This document shows, piece by piece, positions 13,580-22,130 of a stretch of DNA of 33,215 nucleotides (positions within the stretch are counted from its first letter, which is position 1; each line of letters begins with the position of its first letter). The DNA is from a bacterium (lineage in GTDB: Bacteria > Bacillota > Clostridia > Christensenellales > CAG-138): assembly GCA_022778545.1 (NCBI GenBank), contig JALFDW010000039.1, positions 1 to 33,215 on the forward strand. The letters run 5' to 3'. Below the pieces are notes generated by a model. It did no database searches. It was not told the DNA's origin and worked only from the letters and a program-made list of their open reading frames with translations. Both the position numbers and the translations under genes were made by a program.

Positions 13580-16384
13580 TCATCCCTGTCCGTTTTCCAC
13601 ATAATCGATGATGCGGTTGAGGAAGATCCCTTCCTCGGAATCAGCGGTATAGTCGCCTCTTGCCATAATGTTTTTCGCTACGCGGTATATGCTGCGCCGC
13701 ATGGGCGGGCCGTACAGCGTGAGCGTATCCGTTCCATTCGAAAGGACGATGTAGGCACGGAACGGGAAATCCTCCGCCAGCCGTTCATCCGGAATATCGG
13801 TCAGCACAGATGCAAACCGCAGCCTTTCATCCACAATTTCAATAATCCTGTCGTTCAGTACGCCATCCTCCGTCCAGTAAGCGCGGCCGGAAACGGTCAG
13901 CCCGCTGCCACGCACGAACGGATAATAGGGTTCCCGGGCCGCATCCGTAAACACGAGCGTGCCGTATTCCACAAGCTTGTACCCTGCGATTCCTTCGTTC
14001 AGCAGCGCCTTGCGCGTTGTCTTCGCAATGCCGCTCTTAAAGCGGATGCCGCTGTTCCCGCGGATGCGCACGGAGAACCCGTGGTAGGAAAGCAAATCGT
14101 CAAAGCCGCTGATCCGCTCTGCCGTGTACGTTTCCCCATTCTTCACAAGCTTCCATACCGCCATGCCAATGGGGACGGTGCCGTCATACCGGTAGAGCAC
14201 GGCGTTGGTCGGCGCTTCCGTATATGCTTCGGCGGTCAGTATGCCGTCCTGCAGCGTTCCGTTATGCTGCACGCCGTCGATCCACAGTGTCGTGTCCGTA
14301 TAGCCCTCCGGCACCGGCACGCTCACGCGGTAGGCCGGGAGCGCCGCTTCTTCTCCGGCGGCAGCAGGCGTAAGCAGCCTTGCGTATTTACAGAATACAT
14401 AACCAGTCTTCCCGTCATATGTGATCTTATGCCATCCGGTCTCCTCGTTTGCCTGCACAAGCGGATAGACTTCGTTAAGATACGCTTTCCCGAGGCTTGC
14501 ATATTGCGTGCCCGGGCCGCTGCGCACCTGGCAATAGCTGTTCAGATTGATGATCCGCACGCTGGTGTAGGAAGGCGCTTCGCAGGCCGCGTTTTTGATG
14601 TAGCCCACCGCATCGCCGTAGGTGATCTTTGTAAACGTATCGTTCGCCGCAAGCACCTCCACACACGCTCCCGCGCGGAGCACGCCGCGCACGATGGAAG
14701 CTTCATTTGCGCGCGCATACACATAAGCGTCATGCGACAGCACGGAGATGTTCCTGGCATATTCACTCGCTGCGGGCAATTCGCCGAGCGTATCCGGCGC
14801 CGTGATGCCGCTGTGCGCCTGCACCGTGCAGCCTTCAAAATAGAAGCCGAGGATCTCGCCGCAGGTCCGGTTGTGGGTTTCCGCCATCTCGATCGCGCCG
14901 ACCTGGCTCAGGCCAACGCCGTGGCCGTAGCGCGCGTGGCGTATGATATAGTTTGCGCCGCTTTCATCCTCAAAAAGCCAGTATTTCCCCAGCTCGCTGT
15001 TTTTGAAAAAGCCATAGGGCTTCCCGCTCTCCGGGTTGACGTACAGATCGGTATCGGCAATATGCGCCGTTTTTTCAAAGGGAACATCCTCAAGGCGATC
15101 CGTTCCGTTTGCAAGAACCAGGCCGGTAAACGTCACATCGATCCCGCAGAAATGAGAGCATGTGGGCGCAGTGACATGATGCCGCATGCATGCGCTGCTT
15201 GCGCAGGTGTTGTTCACTGCCATTGCGATGTCAGAGACGCTCACTTCCGCCGCGGTCAGGGAAGGGTACTCCGTGAGCGCAGGCAGCAGCGCGTTGTTCA
15301 CAAGCGCCTGCACCGCCGCTTCATCCCCCATAGGCTGTTTGGGGATGGTTACCGTTTCAAGATAAGGATTCTTGCCGGAATTGTAGGAATGGATGCTCGC
15401 ATAAGCGAGGTCGTACGGATCCTCCTTCACGACATCGGGGCCGGAATCGTTCTCATTCGTCCACTGGTTGTTGGCCGCCTCCGTATAGCCGCCGTTGCTG
15501 GCGGAAAAATACGCCTTGATGGGCGAACCGTTATAGAAAAGCACCTGCCCCGCCGTAGCCTGCACCGCTTGCGGGGTGTTTGGCGCGTTGGAGGGGATGC
15601 CGCGATAGACCTGACTGCGGCTTGTATCGTAAACGTCGAAGAAATTCGTGGAACGGATGCTGCGCACAGCATAATTGCGCGCGACGATCGCCTGCGCCTT
15701 GAGCGCTTCCGCGGGCGCATCGTCGCCGATCTCAAAGGGCAGCACGCCGACGAGATAATCCTCAATATAGACGCGGTTGACGAGGAAAAGCCCTTCTGCG
15801 GCATTGGCAATGCCATCCTCCGCAGAGGTATACCAGCAGTTGAGCTCACCAAGGTAGCAATTGTCCGTGCCGTTGACGTCATATACCTTGATGTAGTTCC
15901 TCCCTTCGCCCTCGGCCGGCGCGTATTCCTTGAAATAGAACGACGCCGCGCTATAAAGCAGTTCGCCGCCGGCGCTCCGCACCTCGAGCACTCCCTCCGC
16001 CGCATTGGCGTTGAGGCAATAGTCCGTTTCCGGCGCGATGCGGAATATGAGTTCATCCGCCGCATTGCACAGAGCGTAGCATCCGTGGAAATTGACCATG
16101 GCGGCGGAATGATCCGTCGTGAGCATCACGCGGACATAGCGTTGATCCAACTCCTGTCGCAGCGAAAAGGGCGAAGCAGCGTTTGCCGTATTCTCCGTAA
16201 GCGTATAGCGGTGCGCCTCCTCCGGCCGCACACCATCTTCTCCCAGGTGTGCAAACGGATCATAGACGGCATCGTCTCCCCCATCCTCTGCCTGTGTTCC
16301 CCCTTCGGCAAATGTGGCCACAGGGGTTCCCCATACCGACAAAGCCAAAGCGAGGATCAGCAGTGCGCATAAATACCGTTTCAT
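13580..16384 (-). CDS. Secreted SpoIID/LytB-domain protein with SH3 domains
   Basis: 934-aa exported protein. Signal peptide 1-26 (cleavage after ATFA). SpoIID/LytB domain about 200-520: VNRVYIEDYLVGVLPFEIG, with the Glu (about 218) that is catalytic in SpoIID lytic transglycosylases, then AEALKAQAIVARNYA and the closing YGHGVGLSQVGAIEMAE. A roughly 100-residue insertion with several Cys and His (CASSACMRHHVTAPTCSHFC, about 393-412) interrupts it. Two SH3-like domains follow (about 545-675; VRSGPGTQYASLG in the second), then a 200-residue C-terminal domain of unknown role (GNSGIRFKSGIAKTTRKAL, RAYWTEDGVLNDRI). Classical SpoIID is about 340 aa, so this is not plain spoIID; a wall-remodelling role is likely. 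No Shine-Dalgarno precedes the ATG; two TATGAT boxes lie within 20 bases of it. Confidence 0.85.
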   Translation of the reverse strand: MKRYLCALLILALALSVWGTPVATFAEGGTQAEDGGDDAVYDPFAHLGEDGVRPEEAHRYTLTENTANAASPFSLRQELDQRYVRVMLTTDHSAAMVNFHGCYALCNAADELIFRIAPETDYCLNANAAEGVLEVRSAGGELLYSAASFYFKEYAPAEGEGRNYIKVYDVNGTDNCYLGELNCWYTSAEDGIANAAEGLFLVNRVYIEDYLVGVLPFEIGDDAPAEALKAQAIVARNYAVRSIRSTNFFDVYDTSRSQVYRGIPSNAPNTPQAVQATAGQVLFYNGSPIKAYFSASNGGYTEAANNQWTNENDSGPDVVKEDPYDLAYASIHSYNSGKNPYLETVTIPKQPMGDEAAVQALVNNALLPALTEYPSLTAAEVSVSDIAMAVNNTCASSACMRHHVTAPTCSHFCGIDVTFTGLVLANGTDRLEDVPFEKTAHIADTDLYVNPESGKPYGFFKNSELGKYWLFEDESGANYIIRHARYGHGVGLSQVGAIEMAETHNRTCGEILGFYFEGCTVQAHSGITAPDTLGELPAASEYARNISVLSHDAYVYARANEASIVRGVLRAGACVEVLAANDTFTKITYGDAVGYIKNAACEAPSYTSVRIINLNSYCQVRSGPGTQYASLGKAYLNEVYPLVQANEETGWHKITYDGKTGYVFCKYARLLTPAAAGEEAALPAYRVSVPVPEGYTDTTLWIDGVQHNGTLQDGILTAEAYTEAPTNAVLYRYDGTVPIGMAVWKLVKNGETYTAERISGFDDLLSYHGFSVRIRGNSGIRFKSGIAKTTRKALLNEGIAGYKLVEYGTLVFTDAAREPYYPFVRGSGLTVSGRAYWTEDGVLNDRIIEIVDERLRFASVLTDIPDERLAEDFPFRAYIVLSNGTDTLTLYGPPMRRSIYRVAKNIMARGDYTADSEEGIFLNRIIDYVENGQG

Positions 16385-16491
16385 GAAATCATAGTATCAT
16401 ATTTTCTTTGTGATTGAAATAGTTTTTTCTTTAGAAAATGAATTGTTAATATTTTATTCACTCATTTGTTTGGCGGTTGCTGGCATAAAAG

Positions 16492-16519
16492 TGCGGCATG
16501 CGTTTTTCCGCATGCCGCA
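16492..16519 (-). terminator. Intrinsic terminator of the malic enzyme gene
   Basis: Perfect 11-bp inverted repeat (16492-16502 and 16509-16519), loop of six, followed on the minus strand by CTTTTAT; it begins 6 bases after the stop codon. Confidence 0.8.
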
Positions 16520-16525
16520 GGCAGT

Positions 16526-17701
16526 TCATTTTCTCGCAACGCCGCTTCGCCGCGCGGCTTCCGCCACAGCCGCAGCCACGGCCTTGCCCACGCGAGGATC
16601 AAACGCCGCGGGCAGAATGTAATCCTCGTTGAGTTCATCCTCACCGATGAGCCCCGCGATGGCGTAAGCCGCCGCGCGCTTCATCTCATCGTTGATGTCG
16701 CTTGCCCGCACATCGAACGTGCCGCGGAAGATGCCCGGGAACGCGAGCACGTTGTTCACCTGGTTCGGGAAATCGCTTCTGCCCGTCGCGATCACGCGCG
16801 CGCCGCCTGCCTTCGCTTCATCCGGGAAGATCTCCGGCGTGGGGTTCGCACAGGCAAAGAGGATCGCATCCTTCGCCATGGTCCGGACCATTTCCGTCGT
16901 CACAGCACCCGGTGCACTCACGCCGATGAACACATCCGCCCCCTGGATCACATCCGCAAGCGACCCCTTCTGCTTCGCGCGGTTCGTGACGCGCGCCATC
17001 TCCTCCTTCACGGGGTTCATGCCCTCCGTGCGGCCTTCATAGATCGCGCCCTTGCGGTCGCACAGGGTGATGTCGGCAAAGCCGTCATCCAGCAGCAGCC
17101 GGGTGATGGAGATCGCCGCCGCCCCCGCGCCATTGACCACGATCTTCACTTCTTCCTTCTTTTTGCCCACAAGGCGCAGCGCGTTCACAAGCCCCGCGAG
17201 CGTGATAACCGCCGTGCCGTGCTGATCGTCATGAAAAATGGGGATATCGCATTTTTCCTTCAGCTTGCGCTCGATCTCAAAGCAGCGCGGTGCCGCGATA
17301 TCCTCCAGGTTCACGCCGCCGAAGGAGCCGGAGATCATGTAAATGGTGTTCACGATCTCGTCCACATCCTTGCTCTTGATGCAGAGCGGGAATGCATCCA
17401 CATCGCCGAACGCCTTGAAGAGCACGCATTTGCCCTCCATCACGGGCATGCCCGCCTCCGGGCCGATGTCGCCAAGCCCCAGCACCGCTGTGCCGTCCGT
17501 CACCACAAGGCACATGTTGTGCCTGCGGGTCAGCTCATAGCTTTTATTCACGTCCTTCTGGATCTCAAGGCAGGGCTGCGCCACGCCCGGCGTATAGGCC
17601 AAAGAAAGATCTTCCTTGGTCTTGACCGGCACAGTGGCGATCACCTCGATTTTGCCGCCCCATTCCTCATGCAGGCGCAGGGATTCCTTCGCATAGTCCA
17701 T
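16526..17701 (-). CDS. NAD(P)-dependent malic enzyme (oxaloacetate-decarboxylating)
   Basis: 391-aa cytoplasmic enzyme converting malate to pyruvate and CO2 with reduction of NAD(P). The N-terminal malic domain shows LAYTPGVAQPCLEI with the catalytic Tyr, GKCVLFKAFGDVDAFP with the catalytic Lys, and the metal-binding FHDDQHGTAV. The C-terminal Rossmann domain has VVNGAGAAAISITRLLLD. The length suits the short bacterial form without the phosphotransacetylase extension. ATG at 17701 with GGGAG upstream; a single-gene unit with its own promoter and terminator. Cofactor preference cannot be read with confidence. Confidence 0.95.
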   Translation of the reverse strand: MDYAKESLRLHEEWGGKIEVIATVPVKTKEDLSLAYTPGVAQPCLEIQKDVNKSYELTRRHNMCLVVTDGTAVLGLGDIGPEAGMPVMEGKCVLFKAFGDVDAFPLCIKSKDVDEIVNTIYMISGSFGGVNLEDIAAPRCFEIERKLKEKCDIPIFHDDQHGTAVITLAGLVNALRLVGKKKEEVKIVVNGAGAAAISITRLLLDDGFADITLCDRKGAIYEGRTEGMNPVKEEMARVTNRAKQKGSLADVIQGADVFIGVSAPGAVTTEMVRTMAKDAILFACANPTPEIFPDEAKAGGARVIATGRSDFPNQVNNVLAFPGIFRGTFDVRASDINDEMKRAAAYAIAGLIGEDELNEDYILPAAFDPRVGKAVAAAVAEAARRSGVARK

Positions 17702-17764
17702 CGTTCTCTTGCTCCCTTAAATATGGTTAAATTTGCATATGCAGCACGTTGATATCCAGAATAG

Positions 17765-17793
17765 AGTATACGATTTTTTCCGCCGGTTCGCAA
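17765..17793 (-). promoter_or_regulatory. Promoter of the malic enzyme gene
   Basis: Minus strand TTGCGA (17793-17788), 17-base spacer, TATACT (17770-17765), about 65 bases upstream of the start codon. Confidence 0.7.
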
Positions 17794-17840
17794 GCGGGCA
17801 AACGGTGTTCCTGTTTGCCGTTCCCTTTCTTCCAAATTCA

Positions 17841-17894
17841 TGGTATACTGACAAAAAACAGCTTTTCCCGCTTCTGTTCCAGACGGGAAAAGCT
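17841..17894 (+). promoter_or_regulatory. Extended -10 promoter followed by a leader hairpin
   Basis: TATACT at 17844-17849 preceded by TGG (extended -10). Between it and the start codon at 17925 is a perfect 11-bp inverted repeat (17860-17870 and 17884-17894, loop 13), followed by a T-rich but interrupted stretch. This may be a leader attenuator or a simple mRNA-stabilising hairpin. Confidence 0.5.
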
Positions 17895-17924
17895 ATCTTT
17901 CTGTTTCGGGAGCATTCGTTGTTT

Positions 17925-18617
17925 ATGAAGAAGAAACCGTTTTACACAGAACTTGCCTACCTCCTCGGCATCCTCGCCATTGCGCTTGGCACCGCCTTTA
18001 TGGAGCGTGCGGACTTCGGCATGTCCATGGTCGTCGCCCCCGCTTATGTGCTTTACCTGAAGCTCTCCGCAACATGGGAGTTCGTGACGTTCGGCATGAT
18101 GGAATACACGCTACAGGCCGTCGTCCTGCTTTTCATGGCTGCCCTGCTCCGGAGGTTCCGCCTCTCCTATCTGTTCTCGTTTTTCACGGCGGTTCTCTAT
18201 GGCTTTGCGCTCGACGGATGCATGGCGCTCGTCGGCCTGTTCCCCGCGGTGGGCATCCCTTGGCGCATCGTCTTTTTTCTGGGCGGCGCGCTGCTCTGCT
18301 CCCTGGGTGTGGCGTTCATGTTCCACACCTACCTCGCGCCGGAGGCCTACGAGCTTTTCGTAAAGGAAGTCTCTTCCGCGTTCCGCATCAGCATCAGCAA
18401 ATTCAAAACAGGATACGACTGCGTCAGCTGCCTTCTCGGCATCGTCCTTTCCTTTGCCTTTTTCGGCATGTGGCATTTTGAGGGCGTAAAATGGGGCACC
18501 ATACTCTGCGCGCTCTGCAACGGCGCGCTGATCGGCTGGCTGGGAAAGCGGATGGAAGCGCATTGGGAATTCACGGATGCTCTCCCCTTCCGCCGTTATT
18601 TCGAAGACCGGCCGTAG
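17925..18617 (+). CDS. YczE/YitT-like integral membrane protein (DUF6198-type)
   Basis: 230-aa membrane protein with about five to six hydrophobic segments. It opens with LLGILAIALGTAFMERADFG then MSMVVAPAYVLYLK, a motif shared by YczE/YitT-related proteins (a Gly-containing helix, then FGMS). No enzymatic motif is seen, and family function is not established. Start chosen at the ATG at 17925, with CGGGAG about 14 bases upstream; the open frame upstream crosses the leader hairpin and is not conserved-looking. It is divergent from malic enzyme and convergent, with only 16 bases between stops, with the ABC permease. Confidence 0.8.
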   Translation: MKKKPFYTELAYLLGILAIALGTAFMERADFGMSMVVAPAYVLYLKLSATWEFVTFGMMEYTLQAVVLLFMAALLRRFRLSYLFSFFTAVLYGFALDGCMALVGLFPAVGIPWRIVFFLGGALLCSLGVAFMFHTYLAPEAYELFVKEVSSAFRISISKFKTGYDCVSCLLGIVLSFAFFGMWHFEGVKWGTILCALCNGALIGWLGKRMEAHWEFTDALPFRRYFEDRP

Positions 18618-18633
18618 GCCACCGAGGAATTGT

Positions 18634-20217
18634 TCACAGCGCGGCAAACCGGCGCGCGCCCTTGCCGGAAAGCTGCTTCCAAAGCAGGACCGAGCATGCG
18701 GCAGAGAGAACAGTGGCCACCGCCGCGATCAGGGTCGCATCCGCTGCGCCGATGAGTGTGAGCACAAGCGGCACGCCCGCCAGCAGCATGGAGCCGAACA
18801 CGGTGACAAACATGGGCAGCCCCTGTTTCACGACTTCGGTTTCGCTCTTCCAGTCAAACTTCGGGTGCAGGAGGTTGAGCCAAAGCCCCGCAAGCCCCGA
18901 AAACACCGCAAAGGCAGCGGGCAGAACGTACAGTACCACGGCCTCTTTCAGCGTCGGGTGCAGCGCGATGGTGAAAAGCGTTGCCGCGATCGCCTGTGCG
19001 GGAAGGGTAATGGCGAATTGCAGTTTCAGCTTTGCGCCGAAAATGGCATCCGCGGAAACGGGAAGTACCTTGAGCTGATCGATCCCCTTTCCTTCCAGCG
19101 AAATGGAGGCAGCCGTCGTGGTGCTCATGCCGAGCATCCATGCCGCAAGGTACGGCATCATAGCCATAAGCGCAGAAGCCGCTAACCCCATCTCGGCCAT
19201 CATCCCCTCCATGTCCACAAACTGAAGCGCAATGCCCGCGGCAAGCAGCAGGATCGGCCCGATGGCCGTGTTTGTAACATAGATCGTGGAAGCGAAATAC
19301 CGCCGCACTTCCCGGAGGAAGAGGGCATGGCGCATGGACGCGGCGCGCACTGCGCCGGCTTCGCGTTTTTTCCCTCCGCTTGCGGTGAGGAGCGCATGCA
19401 GCGGCCGCATAAAGCGCGCGGCAAGCCATGCAAACGCCGCAAACGGCAGCACGTTCACCAGGGCAAACAGCGCAAGCGAAGCGCCGTTGCCAAGCGCTGC
19501 CTCCGTAAACCAGCGCGCCGGCGGATAGATCCCGTAAAGGCTTTCCGCAAGCTGCACGCCGATCTCCTCAAAGTTCTCGATCATCGGCTGCATGTTGAAG
19601 GAAAGCGCCATTACTGCGAGGACGAACAGCAGCGAAAGCACGATGCGTACACCATTCGTGCGCCGGAATGCGGAGCTCACCCTTGCGATCAGGGTGCCAA
19701 GTACAGCCGCAACCGTAATGGGCAGGAGCGGCGCCAGCAGCACAAGCAGAACGAAGCGCAGTACAAACCCGCCATCCACCGCCGTATGGGCTCCATAGGC
19801 TATGCCCGCAGGGATGAGCACGATGCTGAGAAAGAGCAGGTTGCGGAGCGCAAGCTTCAAAAGCCGGCTGAACGCCACCGTCCGCACCGGAATGGGCAGG
19901 GAGAGCACCTGATCGAAATCCCGGAATGAAAACAGGATGTTTGGCGCACTGACAACGCTCGTGATCACCGTGACGACCGCACCCGCAACGGCAGCAATGC
20001 CGAGGATCAGCTCCGGCATGCCGAGCGCCGCAAACATGCTCGTCATCATATAAAAATACAGCAGCGCCGTTCCGAAAACGCAAATGCCCGCAAACGCCGC
20101 CAGCGCGAGCGCGCCTCCGGCCTTGCGCTTTGCAGCCCGGTCCGCGCTGTGACGCAGGCGGTTAATGCCCAGCACACCAAGCGCATCCACCCGCAGGAGA
20201 TAAAGCAGCTTCTTCAT
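18634..20217 (-). CDS. ABC-2-type exporter permease
   Basis: 527-aa membrane subunit of an ABC exporter, with about 12 hydrophobic segments in two groups and a soluble stretch between (about 280-310). The N-terminus (KKLLYLLRVDALGVLGINRL) and the early SFRDFDQVLSLPIPVRTVAF segment, a coupling-helix type element, are typical of large ABC-2 permeases of Gram-positive bacteria. Substrate unknown. Its ATG overlaps the stop codon of the ATPase gene (ATGA), so the two form a translationally coupled pair. Confidence 0.88.
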   Translation of the reverse strand: MKKLLYLLRVDALGVLGINRLRHSADRAAKRKAGGALALAAFAGICVFGTALLYFYMMTSMFAALGMPELILGIAAVAGAVVTVITSVVSAPNILFSFRDFDQVLSLPIPVRTVAFSRLLKLALRNLLFLSIVLIPAGIAYGAHTAVDGGFVLRFVLLVLLAPLLPITVAAVLGTLIARVSSAFRRTNGVRIVLSLLFVLAVMALSFNMQPMIENFEEIGVQLAESLYGIYPPARWFTEAALGNGASLALFALVNVLPFAAFAWLAARFMRPLHALLTASGGKKREAGAVRAASMRHALFLREVRRYFASTIYVTNTAIGPILLLAAGIALQFVDMEGMMAEMGLAASALMAMMPYLAAWMLGMSTTTAASISLEGKGIDQLKVLPVSADAIFGAKLKLQFAITLPAQAIAATLFTIALHPTLKEAVVLYVLPAAFAVFSGLAGLWLNLLHPKFDWKSETEVVKQGLPMFVTVFGSMLLAGVPLVLTLIGAADATLIAAVATVLSAACSVLLWKQLSGKGARRFAAL

Positions 20218-20924
20218 GCGTCGATCAACTCCATAAACACATCCTCAAGGGAATGATCGCCCTTGACGGTCTCCGTTTCGCCCGCCGTGATGAGGCAGCC
20301 GTTTTTGATGATCGCGATCTTGTTGCAGAGTTTTTCCGCCACCTCCAGCACATGCGTGGAGAAGAAGATCGCCGAACCGCTGCCGCAAAGCTCGCGCATC
20401 ACGCCTTTAAGCGTATGCGAAGCCTTGGGATCAAGCCCCACAAAAGGCTCATCTAGCACAAGCAATTTCGGCGCATGCACGAGCGCCGCGATGAGCGCCG
20501 TCTTTTGCTTCATGCCGTGGGAGTAAGAGCCGATGAGCCCGCCCAGGCTCTCCTCCATTTCAAAGGCCCCGGCATAGCGTGCGATGCGCGCGCGCCGCTC
20601 CTCTTCCCCGACGCCGAATACATCCGCGATGAAATTGATATACTGCATCCCCGTCAGATAATCGTACAGCTCCGGATTGTCCGGGATATAAGCGGTGACC
20701 GCCTTGCAGGCAACAGGATCTTCCCGCACGGATTTCCCGCCGATGCGGATCTCGCCCTCTTCGAACGCAAGCGCCCCTACCGCCGCGCGGATCGCCGTTG
20801 TTTTTCCTGCGCCGTTGTGGCCGATAAAGCCGTAAATATCCCCCGCTTCCACATGAAGCGTCAAACCGTCCACGGCGCGTTTTCCGCCCGGGTAAGTCTT
20901 GGAAAAATTCTCAAACGAAAGCAT
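20214..20924 (-). CDS. ABC transporter ATP-binding protein
   Basis: 236-aa ATPase that powers the permease encoded next to it. Walker A GHNGAGKTT at about 35-43, signature SHGMKQKTALIAALVHAP with Walker B LLVLDEPFVGLDP, and the switch His in FFSTHVLE; all catalytic residues are present. ATG at 20924 with GGGAGG six bases upstream. The promoter is overlapped by a perfect palindrome. In Bacillus the comparable ytr operon is led by a GntR repressor; none is encoded here. Confidence 0.95.
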   Translation of the reverse strand: MLSFENFSKTYPGGKRAVDGLTLHVEAGDIYGFIGHNGAGKTTAIRAAVGALAFEEGEIRIGGKSVREDPVACKAVTAYIPDNPELYDYLTGMQYINFIADVFGVGEEERRARIARYAGAFEMEESLGGLIGSYSHGMKQKTALIAALVHAPKLLVLDEPFVGLDPKASHTLKGVMRELCGSGSAIFFSTHVLEVAEKLCNKIAIIKNGCLITAGETETVKGDHSLEDVFMELIDA

Positions 20925-20965
20925 ATGTGCCTCCCTTGCCGCAGCTGCGGCAGTTATTTATATTT

Positions 20966-21004
20966 TGCATTATTTATTATAATGCAAATAATGCATCTTG
21001 GCAA
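20966..21004 (-). promoter_or_regulatory. Promoter and palindromic operator of the ABC exporter
   Basis: Minus strand TTGCCA (21004-20999), 17 bases, TATAAT (20981-20976). Over the -10 and start-site area lies a perfect dyad TGCATTAT (20966-20973), five bases, ATAATGCA (20979-20986). Its size suits a dimeric repressor; the regulator is not in this window. Confidence 0.7.
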
Positions 21005-21183
21005 GAGGGAGACGATTCTCCTGTATCAAGTTTCATAATGGAATTGAACGATATCCCGAAACGGTTCTCCTCCATGGCACATGCTCCGGCAGATCATGCG
21101 CATCCGAAAAAGCGCAAAAGACCAACATCGGGCCAAAGCAAAGTCCGACAGAACAATTCTCAATTTATGTTTTCCTTATAGCT

Positions 21184-21513
21184 TTATAAATTTCCCGAGC
21201 GCCTTTTGACCTTCCACGCCAGCGTGGCGATCAAATCATCATACTTTGCCTTCGGGTTATCCAGATATGAAATAATGCTTTCTGTTATGTCGATGCCTCC
21301 GCCTTTTTGAAGGGGCGGCGTGCCATGCACCTGGATCGTGATGCCGATGCACTGGCCGCTCTCATTTGTATATACCATCGCCTTTTGAACAAACCCTTTG
21401 AATGGTGTGGGCAGTTCTCCGGATTTTTTGTTTCCCCAGTATCTTCGGGCAATCAAGTCCTCCTGGTAGGGCAGTAAGCAAGCTCGTATTGCAGGTTCTC
21501 CGTCGTCTTTCAT
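21184..21513 (-). CDS. Hypothetical protein, 109 aa
   Basis: I do not recognise this protein. I start at the ATG at 21513, which has GGGGGAG at the right distance; the frame runs 11 codons further upstream. It is soluble, mixed in charge, with PYQEDLIARRYWGNKKSG near the start, a central GQCIGITIQVHGTPPLQKGGGIDI stretch (here quoted in part: GQCIGITIQVHGTPP) and a basic C-terminus (TLAWKVKRRSGNL). No membrane helix, signal or catalytic motif. It lies in a stretch visibly richer in A and T than its neighbours, together with the four-helix-bundle gene, and may be acquired DNA. Two TGTCTTAA repeats lie just upstream. Confidence 0.6.
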   Translation of the reverse strand: MKDDGEPAIRACLLPYQEDLIARRYWGNKKSGELPTPFKGFVQKAMVYTNESGQCIGITIQVHGTPPLQKGGGIDITESIISYLDNPKAKYDDLIATLAWKVKRRSGNL

Positions 21514-21548
21514 GGAATTCTCCCCCGAGTCAAAGCACTGATACACGT

Positions 21549-21566
21549 TGTCTTAATCTGTCTTAA
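21549..21566 (-). repeat. Two direct TGTCTTAA repeats upstream of the hypothetical gene
   Basis: TGTCTTAA at 21549-21556 and 21559-21566, ten bases apart, i.e. one DNA turn, 36 bases before the start codon. This arrangement resembles a tandem response-regulator site. The remaining 21567-21764 is AT-rich without a visible gene. Confidence 0.45.
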
Positions 21567-21764
21567 CGCAATTCTTTATATCCATTTTAACACGATTCTT
21601 CATAAATTCAATAGTTTTTCAAAATTATTTTATTTTGATATTAATATTTTTGTATGGCCGTGTGGACATTCCGCGAATTGCCGTACTTGTGTTCAGCGGC
21701 AGGGGAGATTTGGGGTTTCTTTTCTATTTTTTGGATTGTCAATTCAACAGATCGTCTTTTTTCT

Positions 21765-22112
21765 TTATTGTAACTTTCCCTTTGCGGTATTGATGGAAGC
21801 AATCAGCATTCTCCGAATCACACCACAATCATGCAAAATGTTCCCAGCTATATCAGGTGACAACAGTTCTGCTTTCTGCATCAATTCCAGCCAATATTCT
21901 GCTTCATAGCATTCCTTGAGTGCAATTTGCAATTTAGCAATGAAATCCGGTCTGCTGTGAGCATACTTCGCCTCACGGATATTGGCTCCAATGGATGTTG
22001 CACTTCTTTCCAACTGATTCACAATAGAATAATGGCCTTTCATTCCATCCGTCAGTTTCAATATCTTTACCGCGAAGTCCATTGACAGCTCAGCCAACTT
22101 GTTTTCAGCCAC
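21765..22112 (-). CDS. Four-helix-bundle protein (S23/IVP family, Avd-like fold)
   Basis: 115-aa all-helical protein. The family signature is clear: NQLERSATSIGANIREAK at about 33-50 and KLQIALKECYEAEYWLELMQ at about 60-79. Relatives are encoded in 23S rRNA intervening sequences, as stand-alone genes of unknown role, and as Avd proteins of diversity-generating retroelements, which form pentamers that bind nucleic acid. No reverse transcriptase or rRNA gene is nearby. I start at the GTG at 22112, eight bases after GAGG of a near-perfect Shine-Dalgarno (GAGGTGATC); the GTG at 22121 lies inside that site. Its promoter overlaps the first hairpin of an array at 22138-22313, suggesting the protein or array governs its expression. 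Confidence 0.88.
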   Translation of the reverse strand: MAENKLAELSMDFAVKILKLTDGMKGHYSIVNQLERSATSIGANIREAKYAHSRPDFIAKLQIALKECYEAEYWLELMQKAELLSPDIAGNILHDCGVIRRMLIASINTAKGKLQ

Positions 22113-22130
22113 AGTGATCACCTCAACCGT

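Noticed and set aside
14081-16372. 763-aa open frame on the + strand opposite the SpoIID-like gene
   Set aside because: Antisense shadow of a well-supported gene in GC-rich DNA; the protein is Arg/His-rich with no domain.
20927-21181. Small + strand frames in the gap left of the hypothetical gene
   Set aside because: No Shine-Dalgarno and no recognisable sequence; the gap is better explained by the ABC promoter and non-coding DNA.
21765-22112. Diversity-generating retroelement (Avd accessory protein)
   Set aside because: The fold family fits, but there is no reverse transcriptase and no pair of template/variable repeats in the window.
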